From Planctomycetaceae bacterium (GTDB lineage: Bacteria; Planctomycetota; Planctomycetia; Pirellulales; Pirellulaceae), in NCBI GenBank assembly GCA_018658605.1, contig JABHUV010000082.1, positions 1 to 11,863 of the forward strand: a stretch of 11,863 nucleotides of DNA, in the 5' to 3' direction. Position 1 is the first letter of the stretch; every line of letters starts with the position of its first letter. The notes beneath the pieces are model-generated. The model ran no database searches, was not told the DNA's origin, and saw nothing but the letters and a program-made list of their open reading frames with translations. Below, piece after piece: positions 1 through 8,286 of this stretch. A program made the position numbers and the translations under genes.

Positions 1-258
1 CATGCTAAGGCGAGTCACAAAATGACAGTGGCCGCCCATCGCTTGAATATTTTAGCCGCATTTTTCTTTCCCATTATCACGGTTACGGCTATTTTGGGGC
101 TCGACATGCCGCGTGTGTTGCAGATTTTTGGAATCCAGTTTACGCCGGACACGACGGCAAAAATTGTACCGTTCATGTTTATCGTTTTGGTGTTGAGCTG
201 CATGGGAATCGGCTGGCAATTGATGCGTAGTATCAATCGGTCACCCCGTAAACGGTAA
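1..258 (+). CDS. CorA-like divalent-cation transporter family protein, C-terminal end (5' truncated)
   Basis: The frame is open from the left edge to a TAA at 256-258, giving 85 visible residues; the ATG at 22 is internal to a longer protein rather than its start. The visible part begins with a polar segment, then a hydrophobic helix (RLNILAAFFFPIITVTAILG), a short loop GLDMPRVLQIFG, a second helix (KIVPFMFIVLVLSCMGIGW) and a basic tail (RSINRSPRKR). This two-helix C-terminus, with RLNILAAFFFP running into the first helix, is the layout of the CorA family of inner-membrane magnesium/divalent-cation channels, where the pore-lining helix is followed by a periplasmic loop and a final helix. The canonical Gly-Met-Asn loop signature is absent; Gly-Leu-Asp-Met stands in its place. 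It converges on the PSD1 gene with a 40-bp gap and is probably functionally unrelated to it. The family call rests on the membrane tail only. Confidence 0.6.
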   Translation, partial: HAKASHKMTVAAHRLNILAAFFFPIITVTAILGLDMPRVLQIFGIQFTPDTTAKIVPFMFIVLVLSCMGIGWQLMRSINRSPRKR

Positions 259-260
259 GC

Positions 261-284
261 GAAAAATAAAAATAGCAGCCTGCT
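261..284. terminator. Weak possible terminator between convergent genes
   Basis: A small inverted repeat, AGCA-GCC-TGCT (274-284), lies in the 40-bp gap between the CorA-like gene and PSD1 copy A. Read on the minus strand it is followed by a U-rich run (ATTTTTATTTTT, complement of 261-273), the arrangement of an intrinsic terminator for the long minus-strand operon. The stem is only 4 bp, so it is weak and may be chance. Confidence 0.3.
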
Positions 285-298
285 GAATTGTTTAAAAT

Positions 299-3200
299 TT
301 ATTTTGACATGCTTTCATCAAGGTTCAAAATCAAGCTACTGACCGCGGCGTAGGCTGCAAGTTCGCTAGGTTCCAAGTCAGCGGGTGCGGGGCGTTGACC
401 GCCACCGGCAAGATATTGTTTCGCTAACTCAGGAGCAGCAACAAATTCACGTAAGCGATCTTGGAATTCAGCTAATAGAATTCCACTTTCGACATTTGTG
501 GCTCGCCGCGAAGTTGCCAGACGGAATGCGTATTCGATGCGCTCGGTGGCCGCATCGCCTCCTTCACGGATCATACGTTCTCCGAGTACACGGGCGGCCT
601 CGACGAATTGTGGATCGTTGAGCGTCACGAGTGCTTGCAGCGGAGTGTTTGTCATTGCACGTCTCGTGCGGCAGGCGGTTCTACCGTCGGCTCCAAGAAT
701 GCGAATATTCGCAGCTGGGATTTGCCGTTTCCAATAGGTATAGAGGCTGCGTCGGTATAATTCACTGCCAGTGCTGACGGTGAATTTTGCTGTCTGAGAG
801 CCGATCGCGTTGACGCCGAACATTTCTGCAGGTTGATATGGGTGTACGCCCGGCCCACCCTGCTGATTGACGATTAATCCGCTAGTGCTCAGTACATGAT
901 CGCGTAGGAATTCTGCGGGTAATCGTTGACGGGGACCGTGAGCGAGTAGTCGATTGCTGGGGTCGATCTGAGTCAGGTTCGCGGACCGTCTGCTAGTTTG
1001 GCGATAGGTTGCTGAGAGAACGATATCACGTAGTAGAGCTTTGACGTCCCAACCCGAGGTTATAAAATTGGCGGTGAGATGATCGAGCAACGCTTGATGA
1101 CTGGGTTGATCGCCTTGGGTTCCGAAGTCCTCTGATGTCTTAACAATCCCAGTGCCAAAGAGCATTTGCCAATAACGATTTACAGCGACTCGACCGGTAA
1201 GTGGGTTATTGGAGTTGGTTAGCCATGCCGCTAAGCCGAGTCGGTTTTTGGGTAGGTCCTCTTCGTAGGGCAAAATGGAGCCAAGAGCAGCGGTGGTTAG
1301 TTCCTCACCTCGTTGATCGTATTCACCTCGTAACAACAAAAAATTTGTCCGTTGTGCTGCTATGTCTCCGGCCACCATCGTCACGCTGGCAGCCGCATCG
1401 ATTTTTTTCTTTTCGGCGGTTAGGTCGGTTTGTCGTTTTCGTTCAGTAGAAAACCCGGTCCAAGTTGCCTTGAATTGCTTTAGTTGCTCCGCTGATTCCT
1501 TGGGCAGCGTGGCTTTCGTCGCTGCCAACGGATCGTCTGAGACAGAGATTTTAAGTTTAAGAGGATTGCCGCTAGCGGGTGTTTTGTTAAAGCGGATTTT
1601 TAGTGCCAGTTGTTGTTTTGCAGTAATCGCATGTGGTGGTTGTACAGCGAGGATGACAGGTTCTGTGTCCGAGTTTTGCAATGTGATTTTCGTGTTGCCG
1701 GCAAGTTTTAACGGGGTTGGTTTAGTGGGGTTCCCAGCGGTGTGGATATGCATGGCTAATATTTCGATTTGTGTTGTTTGATTGCTTTGGAATTGTAGAG
1801 CGGTCAATTCTCCGGCAGCCACATTAAATGTCAGAGTGGTTTCGAGTGGTTCGGTACTAGGTTGCGCTGCCCCGGCAGGTAGTGTGTTACGAACGGCGGA
1901 TTTTTTAAGAGTGCGTGTGGCAATGACTTGGCGTTGTTCATCGAGGATTTCAATAGAGATGTTGTCGAGGCGTTCTGGGCAACAGTCGGTGCGATTCCAA
2001 ACGGTAACGCTGTCGATATCGATTGATTTTCCTAGATCAAGTTCCCACCAAGCGCCGCGTTGCTCTGTCGTGCATGAGCAAGTTGCAAAACTGCCGTTGT
2101 GGTTACCATCGATAGCTTTAGAAGCGGGCGAGTTTGGATAGTGACTGGATTGTGTCGCTTTTCCACTGGGAGCGATATTGATATCGTTTGAAAAGACTTG
2201 GACTTCCGCCATCGTCAAAAACTGAGTTTGGGTAGCGGAATGACTGATGCGGACATAGCGTCCTTGGTACTGGGGCTGTGGTTGTTGTTTTGGCAGAGGG
2301 TCAACTGAGTTAGCAGCGTGGTTGATAGCCACGAACCATTGATTTTCGAGTATCCAATGTTCGTTTTTGATTAGAGTGGGTATTTTCCAAGCGATAGGTT
2401 TGGCGACGTTGTCGAGCCATTCTTGGAAATCTGAAAGTAGCGCTGGTGGGGAAGTTTCCACCGTGGTTTTAAGTGTTTCAAGTTCGGAATTAATGGCCGC
2501 TATGCGTCGCGTTTGTTGCGATGTGAGACTGCGTAGTATGGGCGCCGTGGCACCTTTGGTATTCCCGTTTCCGACGAGGCTGTTGAAGAATCCGGCAAAT
2601 TGATAGTACTCGCGTTGAGTCATTGGATCGTATTTATGATCGTGGCATTGAGCGCATTTAAGAGTGAGTCCGAGCATTGCTGTGGCTGTTGTATTGACTC
2701 GATCCACAAGGTACTTCACGCGGTAATCTTCTTGAATGATACCACCTTCGTTGGAGGTAGGGTTATTCCGCAGAAAGCCCGTGGCTGTTTGTTGAGCGAC
2801 TGTGGCAGCAGGCAAAAGGTCGCCGGCGATTTGCCAGGTGATAAAATCGTCATAGGGTAAGTTGGAATTGAAAGCTTCGACAACCCAGTCCCGCCAAGGA
2901 TAGATAGATCTTTCATGATCTTCGAAGAGTCCATCGGTGTCGCCATAGCGTGCCACGTCCAGCCATTCGGTTGCCATACGCTCACCGTAGGCAGGCGAAT
3001 TCAAGAGTCGATCAACAACCCGCTCGAAGGCATTCTCAGCGTTGTCATTCTCAAACAAATCTATTTCAGCGAGAGTGGGAGGTAGACCGGTAAGGTCGAA
3101 CGTGACTCGGCGTAGCCAACGTTGGCGGCTTGCAGCAGGAGCGGGTGGGAGGTTGTTTGTTTCGAGTTCTTGTAGTACGAAGGTGTCGATTTCATTGATG

Positions 3201-3625
3201 GGCCAGTGTTGTTGATTGATTTGAGGTTTGGGCTGATTCGTTGGTGCGATGAATGCCCAATGTCGTTCCCATTTAGCACCTTCACGAATCCAACGCTTAA
3301 GCAGTTCAATTTCTGAAGTGGAGAGTTTTAAGTTGGATTCGGGGGGAGGCATTCGTTGGTCGGGATCTGTAATGCGAGCGACGAGTTCACTAGCGGGTAA
3401 GTTACCCGGTACGATCGCTACATTACCGGTATCGGGCAATTCCGCGGTCGCGTGTTGTTCGATGTCCAAACGCAGTTTTGCTTCTCGAGTAGCGGCATCG
3501 GGGCCATGACAAGTGAAACAACGGTCGGTGAGAATCGGCCGGATGTGTTTGTTAAACGAAATGGGTTCTGTAGCGTTTGCTACGGACGTCAGGACCAAGA
3601 TCAGTAGCATTGAGATAATACGCAT
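299..3625 (-). CDS. PSD1-type planctomycete cytochrome-like protein with discoidin/F-type-lectin-like module (copy A)
   Basis: An exported protein of 1108 residues built as PSCyt1 - PSCyt2 (DUF1549) - insert - PSD1 (DUF1553). A Sec signal peptide (MRIISMLLILVLTSVANA) is followed by a PSCyt1 segment with a haem-binding CxxCH (Cys36, Cys39, His40; DRCFTCHGP). PSCyt2 spans about 146-351 and ends with a second CxxCH (Cys324, Cys327, His328; CAQCHDHKYDP). The insert (about 455-581) is a galactose-binding-like beta-sandwich with RTDCCPER at 545-552. PSD1/DUF1553 runs from about 794 (NRLGLAAWL, NRYWQMLFGTGIVKTSEDFG) to about 1056 (TNTPLQALVTLNDPQF). I place the start at the ATG at 3625, not the in-frame ATG at 3682, because it gives a clean signal peptide and leaves a 19-bp gap after DUF1501 copy A; the upstream extension would overlap that gene's conserved end. 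No clear Shine-Dalgarno precedes it, so translational coupling is likely. The family is abundant in planctomycetes. Its role is not established; carbohydrate binding plus electron transfer is inference. Confidence 0.92.
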   Translation of the reverse strand: MRIISMLLILVLTSVANATEPISFNKHIRPILTDRCFTCHGPDAATREAKLRLDIEQHATAELPDTGNVAIVPGNLPASELVARITDPDQRMPPPESNLKLSTSEIELLKRWIREGAKWERHWAFIAPTNQPKPQINQQHWPINEIDTFVLQELETNNLPPAPAASRQRWLRRVTFDLTGLPPTLAEIDLFENDNAENAFERVVDRLLNSPAYGERMATEWLDVARYGDTDGLFEDHERSIYPWRDWVVEAFNSNLPYDDFITWQIAGDLLPAATVAQQTATGFLRNNPTSNEGGIIQEDYRVKYLVDRVNTTATAMLGLTLKCAQCHDHKYDPMTQREYYQFAGFFNSLVGNGNTKGATAPILRSLTSQQTRRIAAINSELETLKTTVETSPPALLSDFQEWLDNVAKPIAWKIPTLIKNEHWILENQWFVAINHAANSVDPLPKQQPQPQYQGRYVRISHSATQTQFLTMAEVQVFSNDINIAPSGKATQSSHYPNSPASKAIDGNHNGSFATCSCTTEQRGAWWELDLGKSIDIDSVTVWNRTDCCPERLDNISIEILDEQRQVIATRTLKKSAVRNTLPAGAAQPSTEPLETTLTFNVAAGELTALQFQSNQTTQIEILAMHIHTAGNPTKPTPLKLAGNTKITLQNSDTEPVILAVQPPHAITAKQQLALKIRFNKTPASGNPLKLKISVSDDPLAATKATLPKESAEQLKQFKATWTGFSTERKRQTDLTAEKKKIDAAASVTMVAGDIAAQRTNFLLLRGEYDQRGEELTTAALGSILPYEEDLPKNRLGLAAWLTNSNNPLTGRVAVNRYWQMLFGTGIVKTSEDFGTQGDQPSHQALLDHLTANFITSGWDVKALLRDIVLSATYRQTSRRSANLTQIDPSNRLLAHGPRQRLPAEFLRDHVLSTSGLIVNQQGGPGVHPYQPAEMFGVNAIGSQTAKFTVSTGSELYRRSLYTYWKRQIPAANIRILGADGRTACRTRRAMTNTPLQALVTLNDPQFVEAARVLGERMIREGGDAATERIEYAFRLATSRRATNVESGILLAEFQDRLREFVAAPELAKQYLAGGGQRPAPADLEPSELAAYAAVSSLILNLDESMSK

Positions 3626-3722
3626 GTTGTTTTCTATTTCTAGGTTATGCGAGAAGTGGTTTAACGACTTTGCCATGGACATCGGTCAGTCGGAACTGGC
3701 GCCCTTGGTGTTTAAAGGTTAG
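3599..3722. repeat. Junction repeat, copy A (93% identical to 8163-8286)
   Basis: A 124-nt block covering the end of DUF1501 copy A, the 19-bp spacer and the first codons of PSD1 copy A matches 8163-8286 without gaps at 115 of 124 positions. It contains uninterrupted identical runs of 39 nt (3599-3637 = 8163-8201) and 33 nt (3664-3696 = 8228-8260). Identity falls off visibly on both sides, although the same genes continue. Confidence 0.9.
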
Positions 3723-5090
3723 TTGTTCGTGGTTGACTCCTAGACAATGTAACATGGTGGCATTTAAGTCATGAATATGAACAGGGTTTTCCTGTACGTT
3801 GTAGCTGAAATCATCCGTTTCTCCGTAAACAACTCCACCCTGAATACCTCCGCCGGCCATCCATTTTGTATAGCACCGTGGGTGATGGTCACGACCGTAA
3901 TTTGTTTTGGTCAGTCCCCCCTGACAGTAAATCGTGCGGCCGAATTCGCCACCCCAAATAACGAGCGTGTCTTCCAGCATGCCACGCTGTTTTAGGTCGT
4001 TAATCAGTGCGGCGCAAGGTTGGTCAATGATTCCGCATTGACGGCGGATGTCTTTCGGAAGATTCCCATGCTGATCCCATTGGCGAATGAACACCTGAGT
4101 GAATCGCACATCTCGTTCTGCGAGCCGACGGGCCAATAGGCAGTTTGCGGCAAACGTGCCAGGTTTCATGACATCCGGCCCGTACATGTCCAGTGTGGAC
4201 TGTGTCTCACCGGAGATATCAGTCAGTTCCGGTACGGATGTCTGCATCCGGTAGGCCATTTCATACTGGGCGATACGCGATTGGATTTCCGGGTCGCCCA
4301 CATCGTCGAAACGATCCTGATTCAGCAGCGCCAGTTTGTCCAGCATTTTTCGCCGCGTCTTGCTGGAAATTCCTTTTGGATTAGAGAGGTACAGTACAGG
4401 ATCGCCGGTTGATCTTAGTGAAACTCCTTGATGTCGGGTGGAGAGCCAGCCTGACCCCCACAGACGGGCATACAGTGCCTGACCGCCAAACCCACCGTTC
4501 ACGGTTGAGTGGAGGACCACAAAGGCTGGAAGATTTTCATTCATACTACCTAAACCATACGAGAGCCAGGCACCGGTACTGGGTCGACCAGGCAGTTGGC
4601 TGCCGGTTTGAATGTAGGTAATGGCCGGGTCATGATTAATTGCTTCGGTATTGACGGTTCTGATGACGGCCAAATCGTCGATGACACCTGCTGTATGAGG
4701 AAGGAGTTCGCTGATCCATGCGCCGTGTTGACCATGCTGTTTGAATTGAAAAGTCGAGGGAGCGATGGGAAATCGTTTTTGCCCGGAAGTCATGGTGGTT
4801 ATTCGTTGGCCGTTACGTACCGAATCGGGTAAGTCCTTGTCGTACCACTCTTGCATCTTCGGTTTGTAATCCCACATATCCAACTGCGAGGGCGCCCCGG
4901 ACATGAAGAGGTAAATCACGCGTTTTGCTTTCGGTGCGAAGTGCGGTGCATCCAGAGCGCTGGTGGTTGGACTGGCAAATGCAGATGGGTTCATCAATGA
5001 AGTTAGCGCTGCTGCGCCGAGGCCCGTCGCTGCACGTCCGAAAAAATGTCGACGTGTTTCAATCAATTCCGCTTCTCGAATGGGATTCAT
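3645..5090 (-). CDS. DUF1501 family protein, Tat-exported (copy A)
   Basis: A 481-residue DUF1501 protein; the family is placed in the alkaline-phosphatase/sulfatase-like superfamily, but its substrate is unknown. The N-terminus has a twin-arginine signal ([12 protein letters not shown], Arg13-Arg14, then a hydrophobic Ala/Gly stretch and SAFA near residue 39), so it is probably exported folded. Family landmarks in order are [10 protein letters not shown] (62-71), NHDP (152-155), WDQHG (338-342), WGGEFGRT (379-386), GRDHHPRC (399-406), HIHD (438-441) and the closing [10 protein letters not shown] (468-477). The His/Asp-rich motifs are plausible metal ligands, by analogy with the superfamily. 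It begins 12 bp after the stop of PSD1 copy B with a good ribosome site (AAAAGGA) and ends 19 bp before PSD1 copy A, so it is inside the operon. It is clearly paralogous to copy B at 8209-9690 but lacks about 12 residues near residue 85. Confidence 0.93.
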   Translation of the reverse strand: MNPIREAELIETRRHFFGRAATGLGAAALTSLMNPSAFASPTTSALDAPHFAPKAKRVIYLFMSGAPSQLDMWDYKPKMQEWYDKDLPDSVRNGQRITTMTSGQKRFPIAPSTFQFKQHGQHGAWISELLPHTAGVIDDLAVIRTVNTEAINHDPAITYIQTGSQLPGRPSTGAWLSYGLGSMNENLPAFVVLHSTVNGGFGGQALYARLWGSGWLSTRHQGVSLRSTGDPVLYLSNPKGISSKTRRKMLDKLALLNQDRFDDVGDPEIQSRIAQYEMAYRMQTSVPELTDISGETQSTLDMYGPDVMKPGTFAANCLLARRLAERDVRFTQVFIRQWDQHGNLPKDIRRQCGIIDQPCAALINDLKQRGMLEDTLVIWGGEFGRTIYCQGGLTKTNYGRDHHPRCYTKWMAGGGIQGGVVYGETDDFSYNVQENPVHIHDLNATMLHCLGVNHEQLTFKHQGRQFRLTDVHGKVVKPLLA

Positions 5091-5097
5091 GGTTTGT

Positions 5098-5104
5098 TCC
5101 TTTT
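5098..5104 (-). promoter_or_regulatory. Ribosome binding site of DUF1501 copy A
   Basis: On the minus strand AAAAGGA ends 7 nt before the ATG at 5090. It overlaps the stop codon region of PSD1 copy B (TAA at 5103-5105), supporting tight coupling of the two genes and the chosen start. Confidence 0.6.
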
Positions 5105-8100
5105 AGCCCTTGGTCACGGTTTCGCTAAGATTAAAAATTAAATGGACAATCATCGTCCAGGCAGCAAGTTCGGTTTGTTCCAGAGATTCATTGTGATCGG
5201 ATTCCCCGGTCGACAACAGCGATGTTGCAGCTTCAGGTTGTTCCTGGAATTCTGATAAATGTTCGTTGTATAACTGATGGATTAACTCAAGTTCGTTCGG
5301 TTTGGGGTTTCGCGCCAATATACTGCGATAAAGATATGCGATCCGCTGGTCAACCTGATCGCCTCCGTGGGTCATGACCAGTTCGGCAAATCGTCGCGCC
5401 GCTTCGATGAACTGGACATCATTCATCAGTACTAGCGCTTGCAGAGGTGTATTGGTACGGGTTCGTCTAACCTGGCAAGTCTCGCGATTTGGGGCATCAA
5501 AGATCGACATGGTGGGTGGCGGTACCGTTCGTTTCCAGAAAGTGTACATGCTGCGACGATAGAGATTTTCACCGGTGTCCTGCTTAAAGACGGACGTGTT
5601 ACTACCGCCAAAACCGACCGGTTTCCAGAGTCCGGCCGGTTGATACGGTTTGACGCTTTTGCCACCGATGGTCGGTATCATTAATCCACTGATAGCAAGA
5701 ACCTGATCTCGGATGACTTCCGCATCTAGTCGAAAACGCGATCCGTGGGAGATCAGTCGGTTTTGCGGATCCAGAGTGTGCTTTTCAGGGGTTACTCGAG
5801 ATGATTGTTGATAGGTCGAGGACATGACGATCAGCTTTTGAAATTGTTTCATATCCCAACCAGACTCGATAAAAGATAACGCGAGCCAATCCAGCAATTC
5901 AGGGTGTGATGGTCGTTCACCTTGAACGCCAAAATCTTCTGAAGTCTTCACCAGTCCGGTTCCAAAATAGTGTTGCCAGTATCGATTGACCGTAACACGA
6001 GCCGTTAGGGGGTGGGTTGGACTGACCAACCACTGGGCAAGCCCCATTCGATTCTGAGGTGCATCGACTGGGGACTCACCGAGCCAGGCAGGAACGGCAG
6101 ATTCGACAGCGTCTCTTTTTTCTGTATATTCACCTCGTTCTAGGACATAAGCGATCCGCGGCTCTTTACGATCTTCCATTACTAATGTCGAGGGAATCGC
6201 CTTGGCGATGACCTCCAGTTCTTTCTTGAGTTCCGCTTGCTTTTGATTAGGGGGAGCCAACAGAGCCATCGTCACTGGATTCACATTTTCCAGATAGTAC
6301 GTCATTAGTTGTTTCGTTTGTGCCTCATTGCGTTGATCCGCTTCAACGGCAACCAGTTTTTTGATGGGATCGGGGAGGGTTGCTGTGGAAACGGTTTTTA
6401 GAAAATGCTCCCATATTGCATACGATTCTTTTTGTTCAGGAGAAAGCTGTAGCGCACCCATCGCCCCGGCCTGATCCCAGTGGACGGTACCGCCGAATTG
6501 GGTAAAGGCCCAGCCATTTAACTTGGCTCCTGGTTTTAATCCGACGGTGGCCGCTGGGACTTCTAAGCGAACCCATTTTCCGACTTCCGGCAGGGGGCCG
6601 AGTTGTTTGTTAGATGCGTTGTTGCGCCCAGCGCCATGTGCTTTATCGGCTCCCCAGTAGGCTCGATGTTCCCAGGTGCTATCATTGAATTGAAGCTGAA
6701 CGGTCTCCGGTGGGTTGTCCGGATCGAGATAGACGTAGGCGAATAGGATGTCGTTTTCAGCAATGACAAAAGGATCCGTTGCGCCAGTAAAGAAATGTTG
6801 AATCAGTCCAGTGCCGGTTCGCGTCGATGAGTTTTTACCGCTGTAGATGGGATGGTCTGGCCCTTCAACAAAAGCCCAGGGTCCCGGACTTCCTGTCGGT
6901 TTCGCGCCCGCTGGTAACGTATCATCAAACCAGATGCGATCCGCTTTTTCAAACGCTGGATAGTCACTCCCGGAGAATGAATCGGTATATTTGGTATCAG
7001 CCAATATTTTCTGAACGAGTTCTGCTTGTTGTTTTATTTCACTCGTGATTCGAGTTTGGTTGGATATTTGAGACTCCGATGGAATCTTGACGACCGGCGG
7101 AGGTAGCAGCGCGTTGCCATCCATGGCGCGTTCGGTAAGGCTGAAGAAATAGGAAAACAACTGATAAAACTCTTTTTGGCTTAACGGATCAAACTTGTGG
7201 TCGTGGCATACTGCACAGCCTGCGGTTAAGCCCATCCAAACCGTTGCGGTAGTTTCAACGCGGTCTACCGCATACCGCACATAGTATTCCTCATCGATGG
7301 AACCCCCTTCGCTGGTTGTTACATTGCAACGATTAAATCCTGTGGCGACTCGGTTTTTCAAGGACGGCGTGGGTAATAAGTCACCGGCCAATTGTTCTAT
7401 GGTGAATTTGTCGAACGGCATGTTGTTATTAAACGCTTGGATTACCCAATCCCGGTAGGGCCAAATTGAGCGTTCATTGTCCAGATGGAGTCCGTGTGTG
7501 TCGGCATACCGGGCTGCATCTAGCCAACTGCGCGCAAAATGTTCACCATAGCGAGGCGATTTTAACAACCGATCCACCACCTGTTCATACGCCTCGGGAG
7601 AATCATCGTCTAGAAAGTTATCAATTTCTTTGACAGTGGGGGGTAGTCCGGTTAGGTCAAGTGTTAATCGCCGAATGAGTGTTTCCTTATCTGCCGAATT
7701 TTCAGGTCGCAGACGCAGTTCTTTTAGACGATTCTGGACGAATAGATCAATGGGGTTGTTTTGTTGCCATTTCTTGATTGGTCGTGGCAACGGGGAATGT
7801 TGAGGTGCTTCATACGCCCAATGTTTATTCCAGTCAGCTCCTTCACTAATCCACTGCTTGATCAATTCAATTTCCTGTTCGTTCAATGTTTTTCCAGAGT
7901 CGACTGGGGGCATTTTTTGGTCTGCGTCTGCGGAAACGATACGGTGGATCAACGCACTTTCATTCGGTTTGCCTCTGACGACCGGAAATTCCCCCGAGGG
8001 TAGCTCGCGGTAGATCGTTTCCAATTGATCGAGCCGCATATCCGATACGCGCTGAGCGGAGTCCGGTCCATGACAGGCAAAACAGCGATCAGCCAGAATT

Positions 8101-8189
8101 GGCCGAATCTGTTTGTTGAATGAAATGGGTTCGGCTGCGTTTGCCACGCAAGACAGGGCCATGATCAGTAGCATTGAGATAATACGCAT
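5103..8189 (-). CDS. PSD1-type planctomycete cytochrome-like protein with alternative beta-rich central module (copy B)
   Basis: An exported protein of 1028 residues with the same frame as copy A: Sec signal (MRIISMLLIMALSCVANA), PSCyt1 with CxxCH (Cys36, Cys39, His40; DRCFACHGP), PSCyt2/DUF1549 ending in a second CxxCH (Cys325, Cys328, His329; CAVCHDHKFDP), and PSD1/DUF1553 from about residue 712 (NRMGLAQWL, NRYWQHYFGTGLVKTSEDFG) to about 966. The centre differs. Residues about 402-579 form a beta-rich domain rich in Trp and Gly (PWAFVEGPDHP, WVRLEVPAATVGLKPG, GWAFTQFGGTVHWDQAG) that I take to be a jelly-roll-like sensing or binding module; its ligand is unknown. The start is set at the ATG at 8189, 19 bp after DUF1501 copy B, for the same reasons as in copy A; the longer in-frame start at 8246 would overlap that gene. 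Both CxxCH motifs suggest c-type haem attached after Sec export. Whether haem is actually bound is not shown. Confidence 0.92.
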   Translation of the reverse strand: MRIISMLLIMALSCVANAAEPISFNKQIRPILADRCFACHGPDSAQRVSDMRLDQLETIYRELPSGEFPVVRGKPNESALIHRIVSADADQKMPPVDSGKTLNEQEIELIKQWISEGADWNKHWAYEAPQHSPLPRPIKKWQQNNPIDLFVQNRLKELRLRPENSADKETLIRRLTLDLTGLPPTVKEIDNFLDDDSPEAYEQVVDRLLKSPRYGEHFARSWLDAARYADTHGLHLDNERSIWPYRDWVIQAFNNNMPFDKFTIEQLAGDLLPTPSLKNRVATGFNRCNVTTSEGGSIDEEYYVRYAVDRVETTATVWMGLTAGCAVCHDHKFDPLSQKEFYQLFSYFFSLTERAMDGNALLPPPVVKIPSESQISNQTRITSEIKQQAELVQKILADTKYTDSFSGSDYPAFEKADRIWFDDTLPAGAKPTGSPGPWAFVEGPDHPIYSGKNSSTRTGTGLIQHFFTGATDPFVIAENDILFAYVYLDPDNPPETVQLQFNDSTWEHRAYWGADKAHGAGRNNASNKQLGPLPEVGKWVRLEVPAATVGLKPGAKLNGWAFTQFGGTVHWDQAGAMGALQLSPEQKESYAIWEHFLKTVSTATLPDPIKKLVAVEADQRNEAQTKQLMTYYLENVNPVTMALLAPPNQKQAELKKELEVIAKAIPSTLVMEDRKEPRIAYVLERGEYTEKRDAVESAVPAWLGESPVDAPQNRMGLAQWLVSPTHPLTARVTVNRYWQHYFGTGLVKTSEDFGVQGERPSHPELLDWLALSFIESGWDMKQFQKLIVMSSTYQQSSRVTPEKHTLDPQNRLISHGSRFRLDAEVIRDQVLAISGLMIPTIGGKSVKPYQPAGLWKPVGFGGSNTSVFKQDTGENLYRRSMYTFWKRTVPPPTMSIFDAPNRETCQVRRTRTNTPLQALVLMNDVQFIEAARRFAELVMTHGGDQVDQRIAYLYRSILARNPKPNELELIHQLYNEHLSEFQEQPEAATSLLSTGESDHNESLEQTELAAWTMIVHLIFNLSETVTKG

Positions 8190-8286
8190 GTTGTTTTCTA
8201 TATCCAGATTACGCGAGAATTGGTTTGACGACTTTGCCATGGACATCGGTCAGTCGGAACCGGCGACCTTGGTATTTAAAGGTTAG
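8163..8286. repeat. Junction repeat, copy B (93% identical to 3599-3722)
   Basis: The partner of the block at 3599-3722. It spans the last codons of DUF1501 copy B, the 19-bp non-coding spacer and the start of the PSD1 copy B signal peptide. Nine substitutions and no gaps separate the two copies; three of the nine fall in the 19-bp spacer. Confidence 0.9.

Noticed and set aside
1362..2141. Two adjacent plus-strand open frames of 139 and 119 codons opposite PSD1 copy A
   Set aside because: They lie wholly antisense to a gene with clear domains and a signal peptide, show no recognisable motif, are Ser/Val/Cys/Arg-rich in the way reverse-complement frames are, and have no good ribosome site.
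3626..3682. N-terminal extension of PSD1 copy A (and 8190-8246 for copy B) as true coding sequence
   Set aside because: It would bury the signal peptide, overlap the end of DUF1501, and its residues vary where the overlapping DUF1501 frame is conserved.
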